Shown here in pieces: positions 12,314 to 25,251 of a stretch of 64,000 bases of DNA. Origin of the DNA: Verticillium longisporum (taxonomy: Eukaryota; Ascomycota; Sordariomycetes; Glomerellales; Plectosphaerellaceae); assembly GCA_019188255.1 (NCBI GenBank), contig JAETXT010000002.1, positions 6,999,011 through 7,063,010 of the forward strand. Direction: 5' to 3'. Position 1 is the first letter of the stretch. Each line of letters opens with the position of its first letter. The notes under the pieces were generated by a model, which saw only the letters and a program-made list of their open reading frames with translations, was not told the DNA's origin and did not search any database. The translations under genes and the position numbers were made by a program.

Positions 12314-13950
12314 ATGTTCCTGGCCTATCATCTAGCTCTGTTGCTATCTGCTGCCATGCCTCTCGCTGCACGCGATTGTAGCAACGAAGGGGCGAGAGCT
12401 GTGAGTTCTCAGCGCCCCCTTAATGTTGCTACCACTGAATGAGAGAAATTGCTGACGCCTTCAACTTATAGTGCGAGGCCCTCGTCTCGGCAGGGCTTGG
12501 GGACCAGGTCCTTGCTGTGGCCGACGCAGCATACGAAGCCCGCCTCGAGTCATGGTGGTCAAGCAGCTCGAGGCTTCGACCCGCTTGCATAGTTCGACCG
12601 AACAATGCACAGGATGTCGGCAAGATAGTCAGTGTCCTCGGTCAGAACACGACGGAGAACTTTGCTGTCCGCAGCGGAGGACACAGTCATTGGGCAGGAG
12701 GCAATAACATCGACGGCGGTGTGACTATTGATCTTGGCTATCTGAAAGCTACGAAGTACAACACGGAGACAGGTATCGCGTCGATCGAGCCTGCTTCTAG
12801 GTGGGGTGATGCATTTCTCACACTCGAAATGTCTGGTATTGCGGTGCCCGGCGGACGCGATGGCAATGTTGGCATTGGTTTGGTGGTTTCCTGACTGGCG
12901 GGGGCAACTCGTACTACACTGGCCTGTACGGCTTCGGCTGTGATAGTGTCGTCAACGTCGAAATTGTTTTGGCAGATGGCAGTATCGTCAATGCCAACAA
13001 GGACAGTCACCCTGACCTTCTCAAGGCGCTCAAGGGTGGCTGGGGCAACTTCGGTATCGTCACTCGCTTCGATCTTGAAACATTCCCTTCGAAACCCTTG
13101 TGGGGAGGTATACGTGCATCAGAGAAGTCTCACACAGCGGCTGTCGGAGCTGCCATGGTGAACTTCACAGCAAATTACCACAAGAACCCAGAGGCTGCGT
13201 ACCTCATCAATTTCACCTACAATCCTGGAATGTCTCCGGACATCCTTGTTGCCCAAGTCGTCGTTGACACAAGTGGCAAGGAGGCACCTCCAGCTTTCGA
13301 CCAAGCTTTGGCAGTGCCTGAACTCTTCAACGAGATCAAGGTCCGATCCATGGGTAACATGTCAAATGACTACCTTCTGCCTCCTAGCCTACAGTCAGTC
13401 CAGCATCGTCAACTCTGATATAAGTAACGCTAACAATATCCATCACAGCAATGTCTGGTTCACCTTGACTTTCAAGAATGACGAGCGCGTCATTCAAAAG
13501 TCTGCCGAGCTGCACGAGAAACTCGTAGCCGAGATGCTCGAGACCGTGCCCACGAACGAGCTGGGCACCCAGAACCTTTTCCAGCCCATTCCAAAGTTTT
13601 TCGCCGAGATTGGGGAGTCTCGTGGTGGTAATGTACTTGGTCTCGACCAGGTCGAGGGGGACTCCCTCATGTGGCTCCTCGCCTGTACCGTCACGAAACC
13701 CGAGCATGAGACGCTGCTGCACGAAAAGGGATTAGAGATGAAAGCAGCCGTGGAGGAGTTTGCCAATTCGATTGACGCGCTTCGACCGTGGGTCTATATC
13801 AATTATGCTGATCCCACGCAAGACCCTATTTCGAGTTATGGCGAAGGCAACGTTGAGTTCTTGCAGAGGGTTTCGGCGAAGTATGATCCCATTGGCATGT
13901 TTCAGCGCAGAATGAGAAGTGGGTTCAAGCTTCCGACTGCTGCCAACTAG
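12314..13950 (+). CDS. Secreted FAD-linked oxidase (BBE-like/AA7 type), one apparent frameshift
   Basis: Flavoenzyme of the vanillyl-alcohol-oxidase/berberine-bridge group, which oxidises sugars, alcohols or secondary metabolites; the substrate is not predictable. Exons 12314-12400, 12472-13393 and 13449-13950. The start gives a hydrophobic signal peptide (MFLAYHLALLLSAAMPLAA). FAD-domain marks: RSGGHSHWAGG, whose His is the usual covalent FAD site, then VPGGRDGNVGIG, GFLTGGGNSYYTGLYGFGC and KGGWGNFGIVTRF; the C-terminal berberine-bridge segment contains WVYINYAD. Between VGIG and GFLTGGG (about 12880-12893) the frame slips by one base, in a short G run; one extra base restores the frame through both introns. 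This is either a recent null mutation or a consensus error. The third-exon donor is GTCAGT. It is convergent with the Zn2Cys6 regulator at 14024-15453, which might control it. Confidence 0.8.
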
Positions 13951-14023
13951 ATAGCAATGGCTAATCAAATTTTCAACGTTGATCCCCATCATGGTCACCA
14001 GTATCAAAAGCCCTACCCTTGTC

Positions 14024-15453
14024 TTAAACGAAGGACTCTTGAATGACGGCCGTGGGCCATGCAAGCCACTTATGTGCTGCCTCGGATGCCTGGCATACCT
14101 CGTTCAGTATGTGCATACCCCATCCATCCATGAACCAGTACCGGTCAAGAGTCCGCAACAAAATAGCAAAGTGACCAAGCAAAATAAGGGCGATAGGTTC
14201 TTTCCTTTCCAGCCGCTCAACGGAACCCGTTTCGATCTGGTATAGCCATGATAACACATGCTGCACTTCCCCTTAATGAACGACTTTGGCTCGTTTATGG
14301 TTCCAAAAGTCGTTCGGAAGGCATTCGATAGCAATTTGATGTCGTGTTGGTAAATGTCTCGGTCCTTGGAATCGGCCAGTATGCTCACGAGACTGGAGAC
14401 TTCATTCAGAGACTTCTCCCACTCGACGAAAGAGGGCAATGCTGGAACTTGATGCTGAGTCGCTGTGTCTGCGGCTTCGGGCTCCGGTTCTTGGGCGAGG
14501 ACGCCTGTCAGGATGGCTGGCCACCCTAGTGTCTTGACAACAAAGCGCACCCCAGAGATGAGCGACACCCAGGGGACCTCTCCATTTTCTGCGACTACTA
14601 AAAGGTTCCCAGGACTTGGACCTCTGGCAAACGCTGTGAAGCAGATCATTACGGTAACCATGTACAAGGCTTGACCGTTTTCCAGGCTGATGAACGGGAG
14701 AAGATCGGTGGCTTGCTGCAAGGCAGTGGTAGAGTGCCGGTCGGCAAGTGCGACGAACCGAAAGGCATCTTCGGGCTGTAGCCTGACCTGGTGAAGGGCG
14801 GCCAGAGCCAGCATGCCGTTGAGGACACAGGGATGGCGAAAGCCGAGGACGGGTGCTTTATCCCGGTAGAATTTAGAGCTGTCCCCTAAGGTGGGTGCCG
14901 TATGGACCATGAAACTGTGAAAGAGCTCGATGTTCTCGACATCGAGAAGATTTGTTAGCGAGTTTGAGAACTCTGACGGTTGCGTTGACGGCGGGGTTTG
15001 GGAGGTGATGCCGGATCCCACTTCGGGACTTTGAGCTAAAGGCGAACCGGAGTGGACCTGTTCGGCCCAGGAGCTCCAGTCTGATCGGGGCCGGCCCCTC
15101 CGTCTTACTTGGGGATCTGGGGCTCCTCCGCATGCTTCGTTTGGGCCTTGAAAACGGCTATTGGCAGAAAGTCGCAGGCAACTCCAAAACGTTGACAGTT
15201 GCCGCACTCTGGTTTGGCTTCATCACACTGCACAGTGATTGTGAGCTTGGATGTTGTTTGCTAGGTATGCAAGCGAGCGGTGGGGGAGGCGAACCTTGAC
15301 TTTTCTCCTCTTGCACGTCTTGCAACCGAGCCGCGATTTGCGATGGTGTCGCCTCCCCCCCTTTTTGGACGTGGTGACACACTTCCCGCAGCAACAAGTC
15401 TCTCCTGCAGCGGGCTCTTTTGAAGCTGTGCAGCGCGACTCGCTGTCCGACAT
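14024..15453 (-). CDS. Zn2Cys6 fungal transcription factor, two apparent frameshifts
   Basis: DNA-binding regulator acting in the nucleus. Exon 1 (15453-15295) carries the first half of the binuclear cluster, RLGCKTCKRRKVK; after a 67-bp intron, exon 2 (from 15227) begins CDEAKPECGNCQRFGVACDF, completing six cysteines. A basic linker with GRPRSDW follows, then the helical regulatory region (NIELFHSFMVHTAPTLGD, CVLNGMLALAALHQVRL) and a C-terminal part containing ALILLGHFAILL and WFMDGWGMHIL, as in sterol-uptake-control-type regulators. The frame breaks twice: in a run of four C near 15111-15115 and in a run of four G near 14270. In each case one more base in the run gives a continuous, family-like protein. 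No splice pair explains either break well. Targets are unknown; the neighbouring oxidase is a candidate. Confidence 0.75.
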
Positions 15454-18363
15454 GGAGGCGGTCGCAAATGAATACGGTAAATGAGCAACAACGGAGCTTA
15501 CTGGCGAATGGGCTTCTTTGGGGTTTCTCAGTCATGAGGGCAGAATGAGTTCGAGTGTTTGAATCCGACACTTTACGAATCTTGAAGGTCACAGTTCTTG
15601 AAGAATACGGACGTTGAGTGGCCAAGCAGACTGCAAGCGTTCCATGGCGAGCCCTGCCCCGGAGCTTAGGTGCTACAATCTTTGGGGCATTTGGTCGCTA
15701 GCACCATGAAGATCCCCAGTCCCAGGGGACAGATTTGCAAGCGCTGGCGAATGAGAGCCCTGCCCATGGTCTGAGTTTAGTGTAGTATGCCACGATTAGC
15801 GATAAAGTGGAGAGCTCGCCATGGATTTTCGTATCGAATGCGTAAATTCATTGATTGGTTATGTGCCGGCAGTGAGTCAACACGAATAGGGATGGGAGAG
15901 ATACGGAGATGGAAACGCGCAGGCTCACAGGATTGGATGATATAACTAAAGAGGTCACCGATATGGCTTAATGGGACTCGGTTTCCTAGTTCCCCTCCAC
16001 GGTGTTTGTGTTTTGGGCCTTGACGAAGAGGGCCTTTCAAGCCTTCTCTGGGTACACTGCCAGAGCCGACTTTTCATGAGGGACGTTGCGGTAGGTGATA
16101 GAGGTGAGAGGCGTCTTGACTCGCTGACGTTTTCTCCCAGACAAAAGCGCGGCTCAGTTGATGCCTCGCTAGCCGGAAATAAAGCCAGAGCAATTGTACA
16201 GTCTTCATCGTCGGTGCCCCCAGACTCCGGCCTTAATGTCGCGCCGACACCATAGGCCTATAACATGCTGGACCCGCCTTACGATCCCTCACTCCTGTGT
16301 TGTAACACGTTGGCAGGATGAACATTGAAGACCTAGCCAGGCAAGACATCAAATGATAAACTGGACTTGATAAATTCGTGCCGAATTTGGCCCCGACGAA
16401 GACATTTTTTTTTTGGGCCTGGAAACCTTCACAAGAATTGAAGAAAAGTAAACACGATCCAATGTTTCCTCGTGATGTGTTCTCCATGGTGCGACGCACG
16501 ACCAACCAAAGGCCGGATGAGCACCAGGATCAAACCATCTTGCGGCTCCTAGCGTGTCATGTCAAGCACCAGCCATAATCCGGCCCTTCCACGAACGAGC
16601 CTGCTGACCGTTGATTCTCGCCGGTCGCCGCAGCAGAAATTGGTGAAAGCGATTGGCTCGCGGGCGCTGATTGATCGCCGTCAGGGATCGTCAAATGTGC
16701 GTCGTGGGTTGGGGGACGGGAACGACCGCAGCTGGCCTCGCGGATCATCGCCAAGACCTATGGGCCATCGTCGTTGCACTGCTTTTACTTTTCTGTCCCA
16801 AGGTCCGTGGCTTGGCCACTTGACGCCGAGCCGCGTCGACGGCATGTGCAAAACGGCCCTCAATTACCCGCCGCGCGTCTTTGCGGCCAGCTGCGAGCGT
16901 TCCACTGAGATGTCTCCAGGGCGCGCGTTATGCGTGCCATAGAGGTAAAAGGGCGGGAGGCACCGAGCGGCTTCATACCGAGCAAAGCTGATTTGGTCGG
17001 GTACCAGGCCAACCATTGACATGTTGTTTCACTGCACACAAAGTTCACCTACTAAATTTGACAATGGCTGGTCTGCTTGCCTCGGCCAGCGCCCCAGGGT
17101 GGTCAAAGGCACACCTGAGCTTGTGTGGTGAAGAAGAGCACGGACAGCGCTGTGACACAGGCCGCCCGCCACTAACTAAGTAGACGTCACAGCTCGCAGC
17201 ACTAATTGGCCTCTGCGTCGGCTCTCAGAGCCGGGTACGGGTTGTGCCTGGGCCATGAGAAGGGCTTGAGAGGGTGCCTCAGCGGGATCTCCACGTTTCG
17301 ACCCGTCCTTTGCATACATGCCGCCTCAGCCGGAGCAGCAGGCAGCCGATAGTGTTGTGTCCTAGAAGGAGGCGAAATCATTGAAATGGGTCCCGAACCA
17401 AGATCAGGGCCTTGGCAGATCACTGCCGATGATCCTAACAAGGCATCCCTGTGATCTGCGAAACGCCGCCAAATATCGTCACAGGACGCTATCTGCAGAA
17501 GAACACCTCCCAACACAATCGACTGCGATTGCGATTGCGCCCTAGCGCCCTGTCCTCAGACCGGTGCCGGCCGGACGCCAAGCCATGCGTCGTATTTCGC
17601 CCTGCCTTTCGTCGCTTCTCAAGTTCAGGCGGCTCAAACGTGTCGACAGGAGGCACAATTGGCATGGACTACCAAGCCGGAACAGGCACCGTGCGGACGG
17701 GTCATCACGGGAAGAGTCATGATCAATGATTACTGGTATCGCTCAGCTCAGCAAGACACCGTCAGGGCTCCGTGTATCTTTGGGAGCCCTATCAATTTTG
17801 ACCAGCGGAGGCCGGGCAGATCAAGGCATAGACCTATATCAAACAAACTTAAGCAGCAGCTAAGTTGCCATCGAAAGCTGACCGTCCTTAATCGACGAAC
17901 TTCAGCATAATGTTCCGCAAATACTCTCTTTGTAATTGAGATGAAAGCAAGACTAAATTTCGAGTCAATGTCGGTCCCCGTCCCTGCTATAGGTAGTCAA
18001 GGGCTGACTGGGTTCTCGGTTTTACTACCGCCCATAGTGATAGCCTAATCAGGTTAGCGCCCTTGCCGCTCTTACTCTTGCTCGGCTCAGTCCAAGCTCA
18101 GCTACGCCTCAGTCGAGGCAAATTCATATATGTTATATATAACGATCGAATACTGTAAAGGTCGCCTTAAATAGTAATCGCACTACATATGACTCCCTTT
18201 GCATAATCAATAGTGGACGTCTGTGCCAGTAGGCTATTTGGACTTCCTAACGGGGCCTCTAGCATTCCAGTTAAAGGTAGATATCTACATCGAGATCTTC
18301 TTTATAGAGGCCTAACCATAGATATTAGGGCCTTGCACTAGTCAAGTTCTCCTTACGCCCTAG
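15454..18363. other. 2.9-kb intergenic stretch, no gene recognised
   Basis: Mostly normal-GC sequence with scattered short open frames on both strands, none with a recognisable motif or a consistent splice structure. From about 18100 the sequence becomes AT-rich toward the hAT copy that begins at 18364. It probably holds the upstream regions of the Zn2Cys6 gene and the 3' side of the NACHT-ankyrin gene, which was separated from it by the hAT insertion. Confidence 0.5.
18356..18363 (+). repeat. 8-bp target site duplication, left of hAT copy 2
   Basis: CGCCCTAG here and CGCCCTGG at 21471-21478; the single G/A difference is a transition of the kind made by RIP. Confidence 0.85.
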
Positions 18364-18566
18364 CAGTAATATACTCCGATTAAATATAATAAGTTAAATT
18401 ATTAAATAGCTAAATAAATAGACCGATTTCCTATAATTAAATAACTAAATCTATAGTATTTCGATATTTAGATATTTAGTAAACGTTTAAATATGCATTT
18501 AGGCCTGGAATATAGCTATTCTAAGCCCTAGGACCTATAAAAAGGCTTATCCGATTAATTAAAAAG

Positions 18567-18607
18567 TCGTACCGTTAATGAGAGGGAGTCTCTTATTAAC
18601 GGCACGA
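18567..18607 (-). terminator. Hairpin followed by T run inside hAT copy 2
   Basis: Counterpart of 8590-8636, read on the minus strand. The arms pair over nearly their whole length with a few mismatches, and a run of five T follows the hairpin (A run at 18561-18565 on the plus strand). It keeps position and loop of copy 1. Confidence 0.45.
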
Positions 18608-18611
18608 TAAT

Positions 18612-18681
18612 GCTAATAGTAGGATTCGAACTTATAGCCTCTAATAGAGCACTAGAGATCCTAACTAACTAGGCTACTAGC
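18612..18681 (-). other. tRNA-like sequence inside hAT copy 2
   Basis: Same 70-nt segment as 8516-8585. The acceptor stem, D stem (CCTA/TAGG) and TTCGAAT T-loop are kept. Two T-stem positions differ from copy 1 by transitions (ATAAG/CCTAC against ATAGG/CCTAT), consistent with RIP acting on an original GTAGG/CCTAC stem. Confidence 0.45.
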
Positions 18682-21470
18682 TTCTATTAATATTTATAAA
18701 GAAGACTCTACCTATATTATCTAATACGCTTATACCTATACGTATAGGGCATTAGAACCTAGGGTAATTCCCCTAAAATCGTAATTCTACTAATATAGTA
18801 ATTCTATTAACGTAGCCTATCTATAACATCGCTATAATAGCTCCTACGCCCTTAGGGCTATTCCTATACTATTATCGTCGTCGATATATCTCTTACTATC
18901 TTTAGAACCCGCCCCCCTACTTCTATTCGCGTTTAGCTCTCCGAATTAAACTACTCCGATCCCGACCTCCCTATAGCTACTTAGCGTAGCCGCCGTTTTA
19001 CCCTTAATACTCTTATTATAAGGAAGGGCTCTAGAGGCTATATAAGCTAGATTAAGGATTACGGGATCTTCGTAGCGGAGCTCCTTAGTAAAAGGAATAC
19101 CTTTAGCGAGAGCTTCTAGATCTATAGTCTCTACGATAAGAGATAGGATCTAACGCTATTTAAAGCCTCTATAACGATTTCTTCGAGCCTCTATTTAAGG
19201 AAGAGATATAGGATATTTAAAGGATCTTTAATAGAGGATATCTCTTAGAGTTCTTTAGATATTTCTCTTCTACTTTATCTATAACGTCCTATTATTTTAT
19301 CGAGGGCTCGAATAGAAGGGCTAGAAGAGCTCGCTTTTAGCTTCGTTATTAATATAAACTAGCTATTTAATATTTTTAATAACCTATTCTTATATTATTT
19401 ATTATTAAATCTAAATCCGAATATATATAATAACCTCTTCTAGAATCGAAGGAGTCTATATATAAGATTTAATCGAGTCTTTATATAGAAGAAGAAGTAA
19501 ATATAAGTAGAACTTTAAGCTTCTTTAATAGATATTTATCTCTTTTACGATTATTAGACCTCTCTAAATCGCCTTAGGATATTCGTAATATCTATATACT
19601 ATATTAATAGCTAAGAATAATAATAATAGTATTTCCTAGTATTTTATAAATAGCTAGGTACTTATATAGGTACCCTTATAGTTAGTATTATTATAAGTAT
19701 TATTAGGAACTAGGATATCGTTAATCTTATTAATATTCTAGTCTCTAATAATACTTTAATAAATAATGCTTATACCTATAAGCTCTTATATATTCTTCGT
19801 CCTAAACTATATAAAGAAGATACTATTAAACGCTAATTATAATATTATAATTATATACTTAACTTTATCGGCTATACGTTCCTCTATAGCGAGGATAATA
19901 AAACGTTTAAATAGGAGTCTTAGTCTTTTAAGGATAGTAATAATCCTAATAATATCCTATACCTCTAATAGAAGAAGGGCTTAATAGGAAAGCTTTATAA
20001 TATTATTAAATAAATAAGATCCTCTCTATAATAAAGTAAATATTTCTAATATATTATAATAGAGGAAGCTTAAAATTAAGAGTTCCTCTTCTATTAATAA
20101 ATAATAATAGAGCTTTAATTATTATTAAATAACGAGATTTAATAGAATTCAATATATCTAATACTCAACTAAGCTCTAAAGAAGAAGGGCGATATCTAAG
20201 GCTTCTTAATTAGAAATATATATAAGGTCGACCTTTATAAGTAAATTCCTATTAAAGATTACCTCTTCCCCGAAGATTAGCGCCTTTTAATAGAGCTTTA
20301 TATTACCTTCGAGCCCCTCTATTAATAGATAATATAAATATAAAGATAGAATAAAGATAGGAGCTATAGTACTTTTTAAGAGGTTCTTATTAAAATAGAA
20401 TATATCCTAGAGAGGATAGAGGAGTAGAAAGCGTTTTTTAATAATCTAAATAGTAATAGCTAGTAATAGGAAAGGTAGGCCTCTTTAAGTACTTATAGAT
20501 AAATATAGTATTAGCGAAATAAACGACCTATATCGCCTCTAATTAATTAAATACTTCTAGAATATATCTATAATAAATATATAGATATATTATAGCGCCT
20601 CGAGGCCTTTACCGAAGACTTATACTATTATTTCTATCTATCTATTATTAATATATAGTAGAAGTTAAATTAATACTATATAAAGCTTAAGGAGTCCCCT
20701 CTCTATATAGCTATTAGAATCCTCTACCCTAGCCTTAGGTATTAATAGCTTTAAATATAGTAATTAAGCTTAGAATAGCTTATATAGCTTTATTATATAT
20801 AGTAGGGCCTCTATTAATAGTAGGAGCGCTAGTATCGCTCTCCTTCTATATCTTCCTCGAATCTTTAAAGAGACTATAGCTAAGGCGGCTTTGAATAGCT
20901 ATAGGACCTTTAGCTTATAGCGCCCCCGACGAGCTTCGACGACTAGGTATAGAGTAGGCGTTAGAGAGTTCTAGTACCTAATTCTAAGCTTAATAAGTAT
21001 CTTAGCCTTAATCTCTTATAGGACTCTATTATTAAGGACTCTATTACTTAGTAATTAGGCTATTAAGAGGTATATCCTATTATTAGTAAATTCGCCCTTA
21101 ATATCTTAGCGATATTTACAATATCGGTAGATTATAAGAGGGCATTTAGCCTCTCGAAGCTAACTCTAACGTCGTAGAGGTTAGGAATAGCTTTAGATAT
21201 ATTAGAAGAGCTTTAATGCTTTAATAACTAGCTTTATCGAGGAGCAATTTAGCTAGGAGGGTTATATTAGGGCTCGATAGTAGCGAATCGTCTTAATACT
21301 ATAGAATCTAGGTCTTAGGTAGGCTAATAACTATCGTAATAGCTTTATTATTAACTAAATAAATTAGATATTTACAAATAGGATTAAATAATTAAATCCA
21401 TCGAATTCGGCGGACTAAATAACTAAATCCGATACCTATATTTAACTTATTTAGTTGGGGTGCAGCACTG

Positions 21471-21478
21471 CGCCCTGG
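21471..21478 (+). repeat. 8-bp target site duplication, right of hAT copy 2
   Basis: CGCCCTGG, pairing with CGCCCTAG at 18356-18363. Confidence 0.85.
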
Positions 21479-24029
21479 AAGAGACTTGAAAGGCTACTGC
21501 TGTGCATAATTAGCCGGTAGCTCCCTGTCAACGTCAATGTGAGCCAAGCCACAAAGCAACTCTAGCAGACTCCGCTCCATCCTCCGCTGCTGCTCCGCAT
21601 CGATACTCCCAACGTTAATACCCGCCAACAACCCTGGAACCTCTCCGGCATTCAAAGAAAGCACGCTCCAAGGATCGGCCCTCCCGACCATCACCAACAG
21701 ATGACAAAGGGCCTCGTTCCCGTTCATAGCCGCACGCAGCAGGGGAGAAGGCGGCCCGTGACCCCCGCGGACGTCTGCCCCGCCCACCTCGAGCAGGAGT
21801 CGCACGCACTCGAGATTGCAGTTGTGGTCAAACGCGTAGAGGTTGAGGGGTGTGTCACCCTGCACCGTCTCGGCATCAACGCCGACATTGGAGTGACTAA
21901 GAAGCAGCGCGACCGTCTCTGCGGAGCTTTGAGACTGCGCGGCCACGTGGAATACGTTGAACCCGAAGGAATCGCGATGGAGAAAGTGCGCCTCGATCCC
22001 CGGCCAGCTAAGGAGGAATTTTATAGTCCCGACGTGACTGAAGCGTGCGGCGCGGGCTATCGACTGATGATATGCCCACGCAGTGCCCTGGTCCGCTCCG
22101 GGGTGTTCGCGCCAGGGCGTCAGCACGACCTCCATCAGCACGCTATTCTTTTTGGCAGCATCGAGTAGGTGTTTGAGCAGTGGCAAGCAGCCGTAGCGGG
22201 CAGCATTGCACATGAGGGCGTTCCCTAGTTTGTTCCTGGTCAAGGAAGCGGTGATACTGTGGACGATGCCGAATAGGGTATCCCATTCAGGGGCGAGTGG
22301 CCTGTGCTGTACCCCCTCTCTCTTTCTGTGGTAGCAGGCCAGGGCTTCCTGGAAGAACTTTTCGTACTGAACGCTTGGATGCTGGAACAAGATGTGAGAT
22401 TTTGCAAAGTCGTCATGGTCGAGCGAAAGCTTTAGAGCTTCGACAAGCGAATGCTGGTGAAACATGTAGTGGTCGTCAAAGTCGCTCTCTTCCACCATCG
22501 TCTTCAGCAGGGAGGGGGGACCAAAAAGCGTCACAATGCCTAGGGGATCCTGACACATCATATCATGCTGCTCCCTTTTGGTGCAGTCCGGGTGGCGGTA
22601 TTGATCGCGCCAGTTGGAAAGCCTCTTGGATCGAAACGCAGAGAGCTTCTGAAGCTGGTCAATCGAAGGCAAAAATTCGGGCTGGTGCCGACTGCAGATG
22701 ACTGGTCCAGAAGCTCGCCGTGTAAGCGAAAAGGGGCCCAAAGCCTTGGTCCACTGGATCGAAGAATCTGTCTTCGTATACACTCATGGCGGGCTCGTGG
22801 TCCTCGTCCTCGTCATCGAGACATGGGTTATTCGGCAGAGAGCCGTCAGGTGCCGCTGCGGCCTGCTTTTGCGATTCGGTGAAAAGGTCCAGGTCATCGA
22901 TATCGTCCAGCAGAAGGTACGTGGCACATATGCTGAGCATGTTGCCCTCCAACGCTCTTTTCCGGTGTCCTTGGAGCTCCTCTCGGACGCTTGAATTTGA
23001 ATCAACCAAATTCAAGTTATCCTTCCACTCCGAAGGCTGCACAAGTAGTATCCAGTCTGTCAACGAGGCGTGAACCGGGGCAAACCGCTCCCTTGCAATC
23101 GGCCTGCCGGTTTCGTTGGAGGGTGATTTATCCCGCAGCGACGTGACGAAGGGCCCAATGAGATCTTTGAGACGGTGTACATCGATATCCGGCAAGGAAG
23201 CCACTACAGACAGTTTCGACAAGGCTGGCCGGCGGGCTGTAGCGTCTCCAGTTGCCAAGGCTATTGCCGTAGCATAGGCCAGCTCCTCCATATCGACCGT
23301 ACGTCGAACAGTGACGAGTATTTCCAGGGCGGCGGAAAGAAAGCGTCTGTTTTCATAGAGCCCGTCAACGAAATGCTCGAATAAACCCGTATATATATGG
23401 GCGAGATTGCGTGGCGCGTTCAACAATGTCTGGAGCGCGACCTTATTTCTCATCCTACTCTTCTGGATGTTTCTAATGACCATGTCGATCCAGATCGCGT
23501 TCCCGTTTGAAAGGGCGGGCAGCTTATCAATTAGCCAGGCTTTGACTTCTTCATTTAATATACCGTCCAACCTCAACTCGATGTGGCGCCGCACGATGAT
23601 TGAATCTCGCTTCCGAAGCTGGTCATCCGAGCCTGAGCGCGACGGGAACGACGATACTGTGGCGCAGTCGCGTAGCAGTTGGTATGTTGGATCCTGAGCT
23701 CTGGAAGAGACCAGCACCTTGACACGTAGAGGGCTCGGGCTTGCTTGATGCTCTGCACACAACTGGTTGAAGAAGTCAATGATGCGTTTGCAGGTACTGC
23801 CATCACATTCGTCGAGGCCGTCGAGGATAATGTATATCGGCCGACGAAAGAATTTGAGACCTTCCTTCAGGAGCCTTTCCAAAGCCGGCATAGAGCACAT
23901 AGGGTCGACAAAGAGGCTTAACCACTTCTCTTCGTTATATAGAATTTTGAACGCTAACTTGAGACGCCGCTCCCTCTCGACCAGCTGAATGAGCAGACTC
24001 ATATAAATACTTTCGAGGGTATTAGTACT

Positions 24030-24245
24030 TATATTAGGACCTAAGGGAGGTATAAGACCGATAGGGGATCGCCTATTATTTAATCGTAGGAATTAAGAAG
24101 AGAGGACCGAGTATAATAAGGGAATAGTTATAAGAAAGGTTAATAGACTAAGATTTAGAGAAGGGTATCGATTATTCTATCTTCTTAGAGACCCTTAAAA
24201 GATTAATAATTAATCCCTTTACTCGTTATATAAGATTCCTTAATA
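24030..24245 (+). repeat. Left LTR of the gypsy element
   Basis: 216 bp, same length as the right LTR and alignable along its whole length; the differences are mostly C/T and G/A transitions. It joins the NACHT gene directly: the host frame can be read up to 24029. Confidence 0.85.
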
Positions 24246-25251
24246 TAATAATCGATCTACCCTTAAGGAGTAATAACTATTAAGATAATATATCGATTAG
24301 AGATATATAGAGTATTAGAAGATAAGCTATTATAGGATAATAGATAGAGAATATTAAAGAATTAATATAATTAAGGCCCGATATAGAATAAAGATAAAAT
24401 ACTAAGAATAATATATTTAATAACCTATTATTAATTATAAACGAGGAATTAAATTAATAATTAGAGGAAGAATAGCGTAAATTTATAAGGAAAAGGAAAT
24501 ACGAAGAATTAACTATACTCTAAAGGGGAGACCTAATAAGCCTATTATTAGGAGTAATTAGTAAATTAATATTAATATTTAAAGTAATATTCTATAAAGA
24601 ATTATAAAGTATACCCTTTATAAAAATATAATTACTAGCTATTTAATATAAAGGGACGTCCTAATCGGAACTTAATACCTTCTTATTTAGCTTCGATATA
24701 TAATTCTAGCTTAATAAAAAGAGTTTCTATAGAGATATTAATAAAATTATAATATAAATAATTACTTTATTAATACTTTATAGTAGAGATAGATATTATA
24801 TATATAGATAGAATATAGGTTTATTTATAAAGTTATTTAGAGAGTAATAAAGGCTTAATTAAAGGGTAATATAGATAATAATAATATTTAAGTATTCTAG
24901 ATAATTATTAAATTATATAAATAGGATTAATAGTTTTAAGCCCTTAATTAGAAATATTAAGATTTTATAAATACTTATAATAGCTTAGAAGTAGAGCTAC
25001 CCGAATCCTTATTATAGATCTATAAAATAATGCTTTTATTTATAAAACTTAACCTAGATCTTATATAATAGATTATAGCTTAGGGAATTCCCTATATAAG
25101 AATAGAGCTAAATAGAATAATTAAGAGGGTAGAGACTTTATTATAGATTAAGAGAAGCCTAAAATAATACTAAGATAATAAAGAGAGAAGCTAAAATAAC
25201 CTATAATAGATTTAAAATAAGATTTATAGAAGAATAATTAATAAATAATTA

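Larger units (their letters stand above)
18364..21470 (-). mobile_element. hAT-family DNA transposon, copy 2, RIP-degraded
   Basis: 3107 bp, the same element as 5727-8833 in reverse orientation and of exactly the same length. Its end next to 21470 reads CAGTGCTGCACCCC on the minus strand, the best preserved copy of the terminal repeat; the other end is more mutated (CAGTAATATACTCC). It is flanked by an 8-bp duplication with one transition. It sits just past the stop codon of the NACHT-ankyrin gene (stop at 21494-21496). No transposase frame survives RIP. Confidence 0.88.

Noticed and set aside
15454..18363. Possible small genes in the 2.9-kb gap
   Set aside because: Open frames of 60-130 codons occur on both strands at chance level; none has a signal peptide with a cysteine pattern, a domain motif or consistent introns.
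18364..21470. A large inverted repeat or segmental duplication joining 5.7-8.8 kb with 18.4-21.5 kb
   Set aside because: The similarity starts and stops exactly at the terminal repeats, and each copy has its own 8-bp target duplication, so these are two independent transposon insertions.
22659..24002. A stand-alone gene starting at the Met of MSLLIQL
   Set aside because: The segment starts in mid-NACHT, lacking Walker A, and adjoins an LTR; its missing N-terminal half is found on the same strand beyond the retrotransposon.
24020..24030. A perfect 5-bp target duplication for the gypsy element
   Set aside because: The closest pair (AGTAC and AGCTC) differs at two of five positions, one of them a transversion, so I do not claim it.
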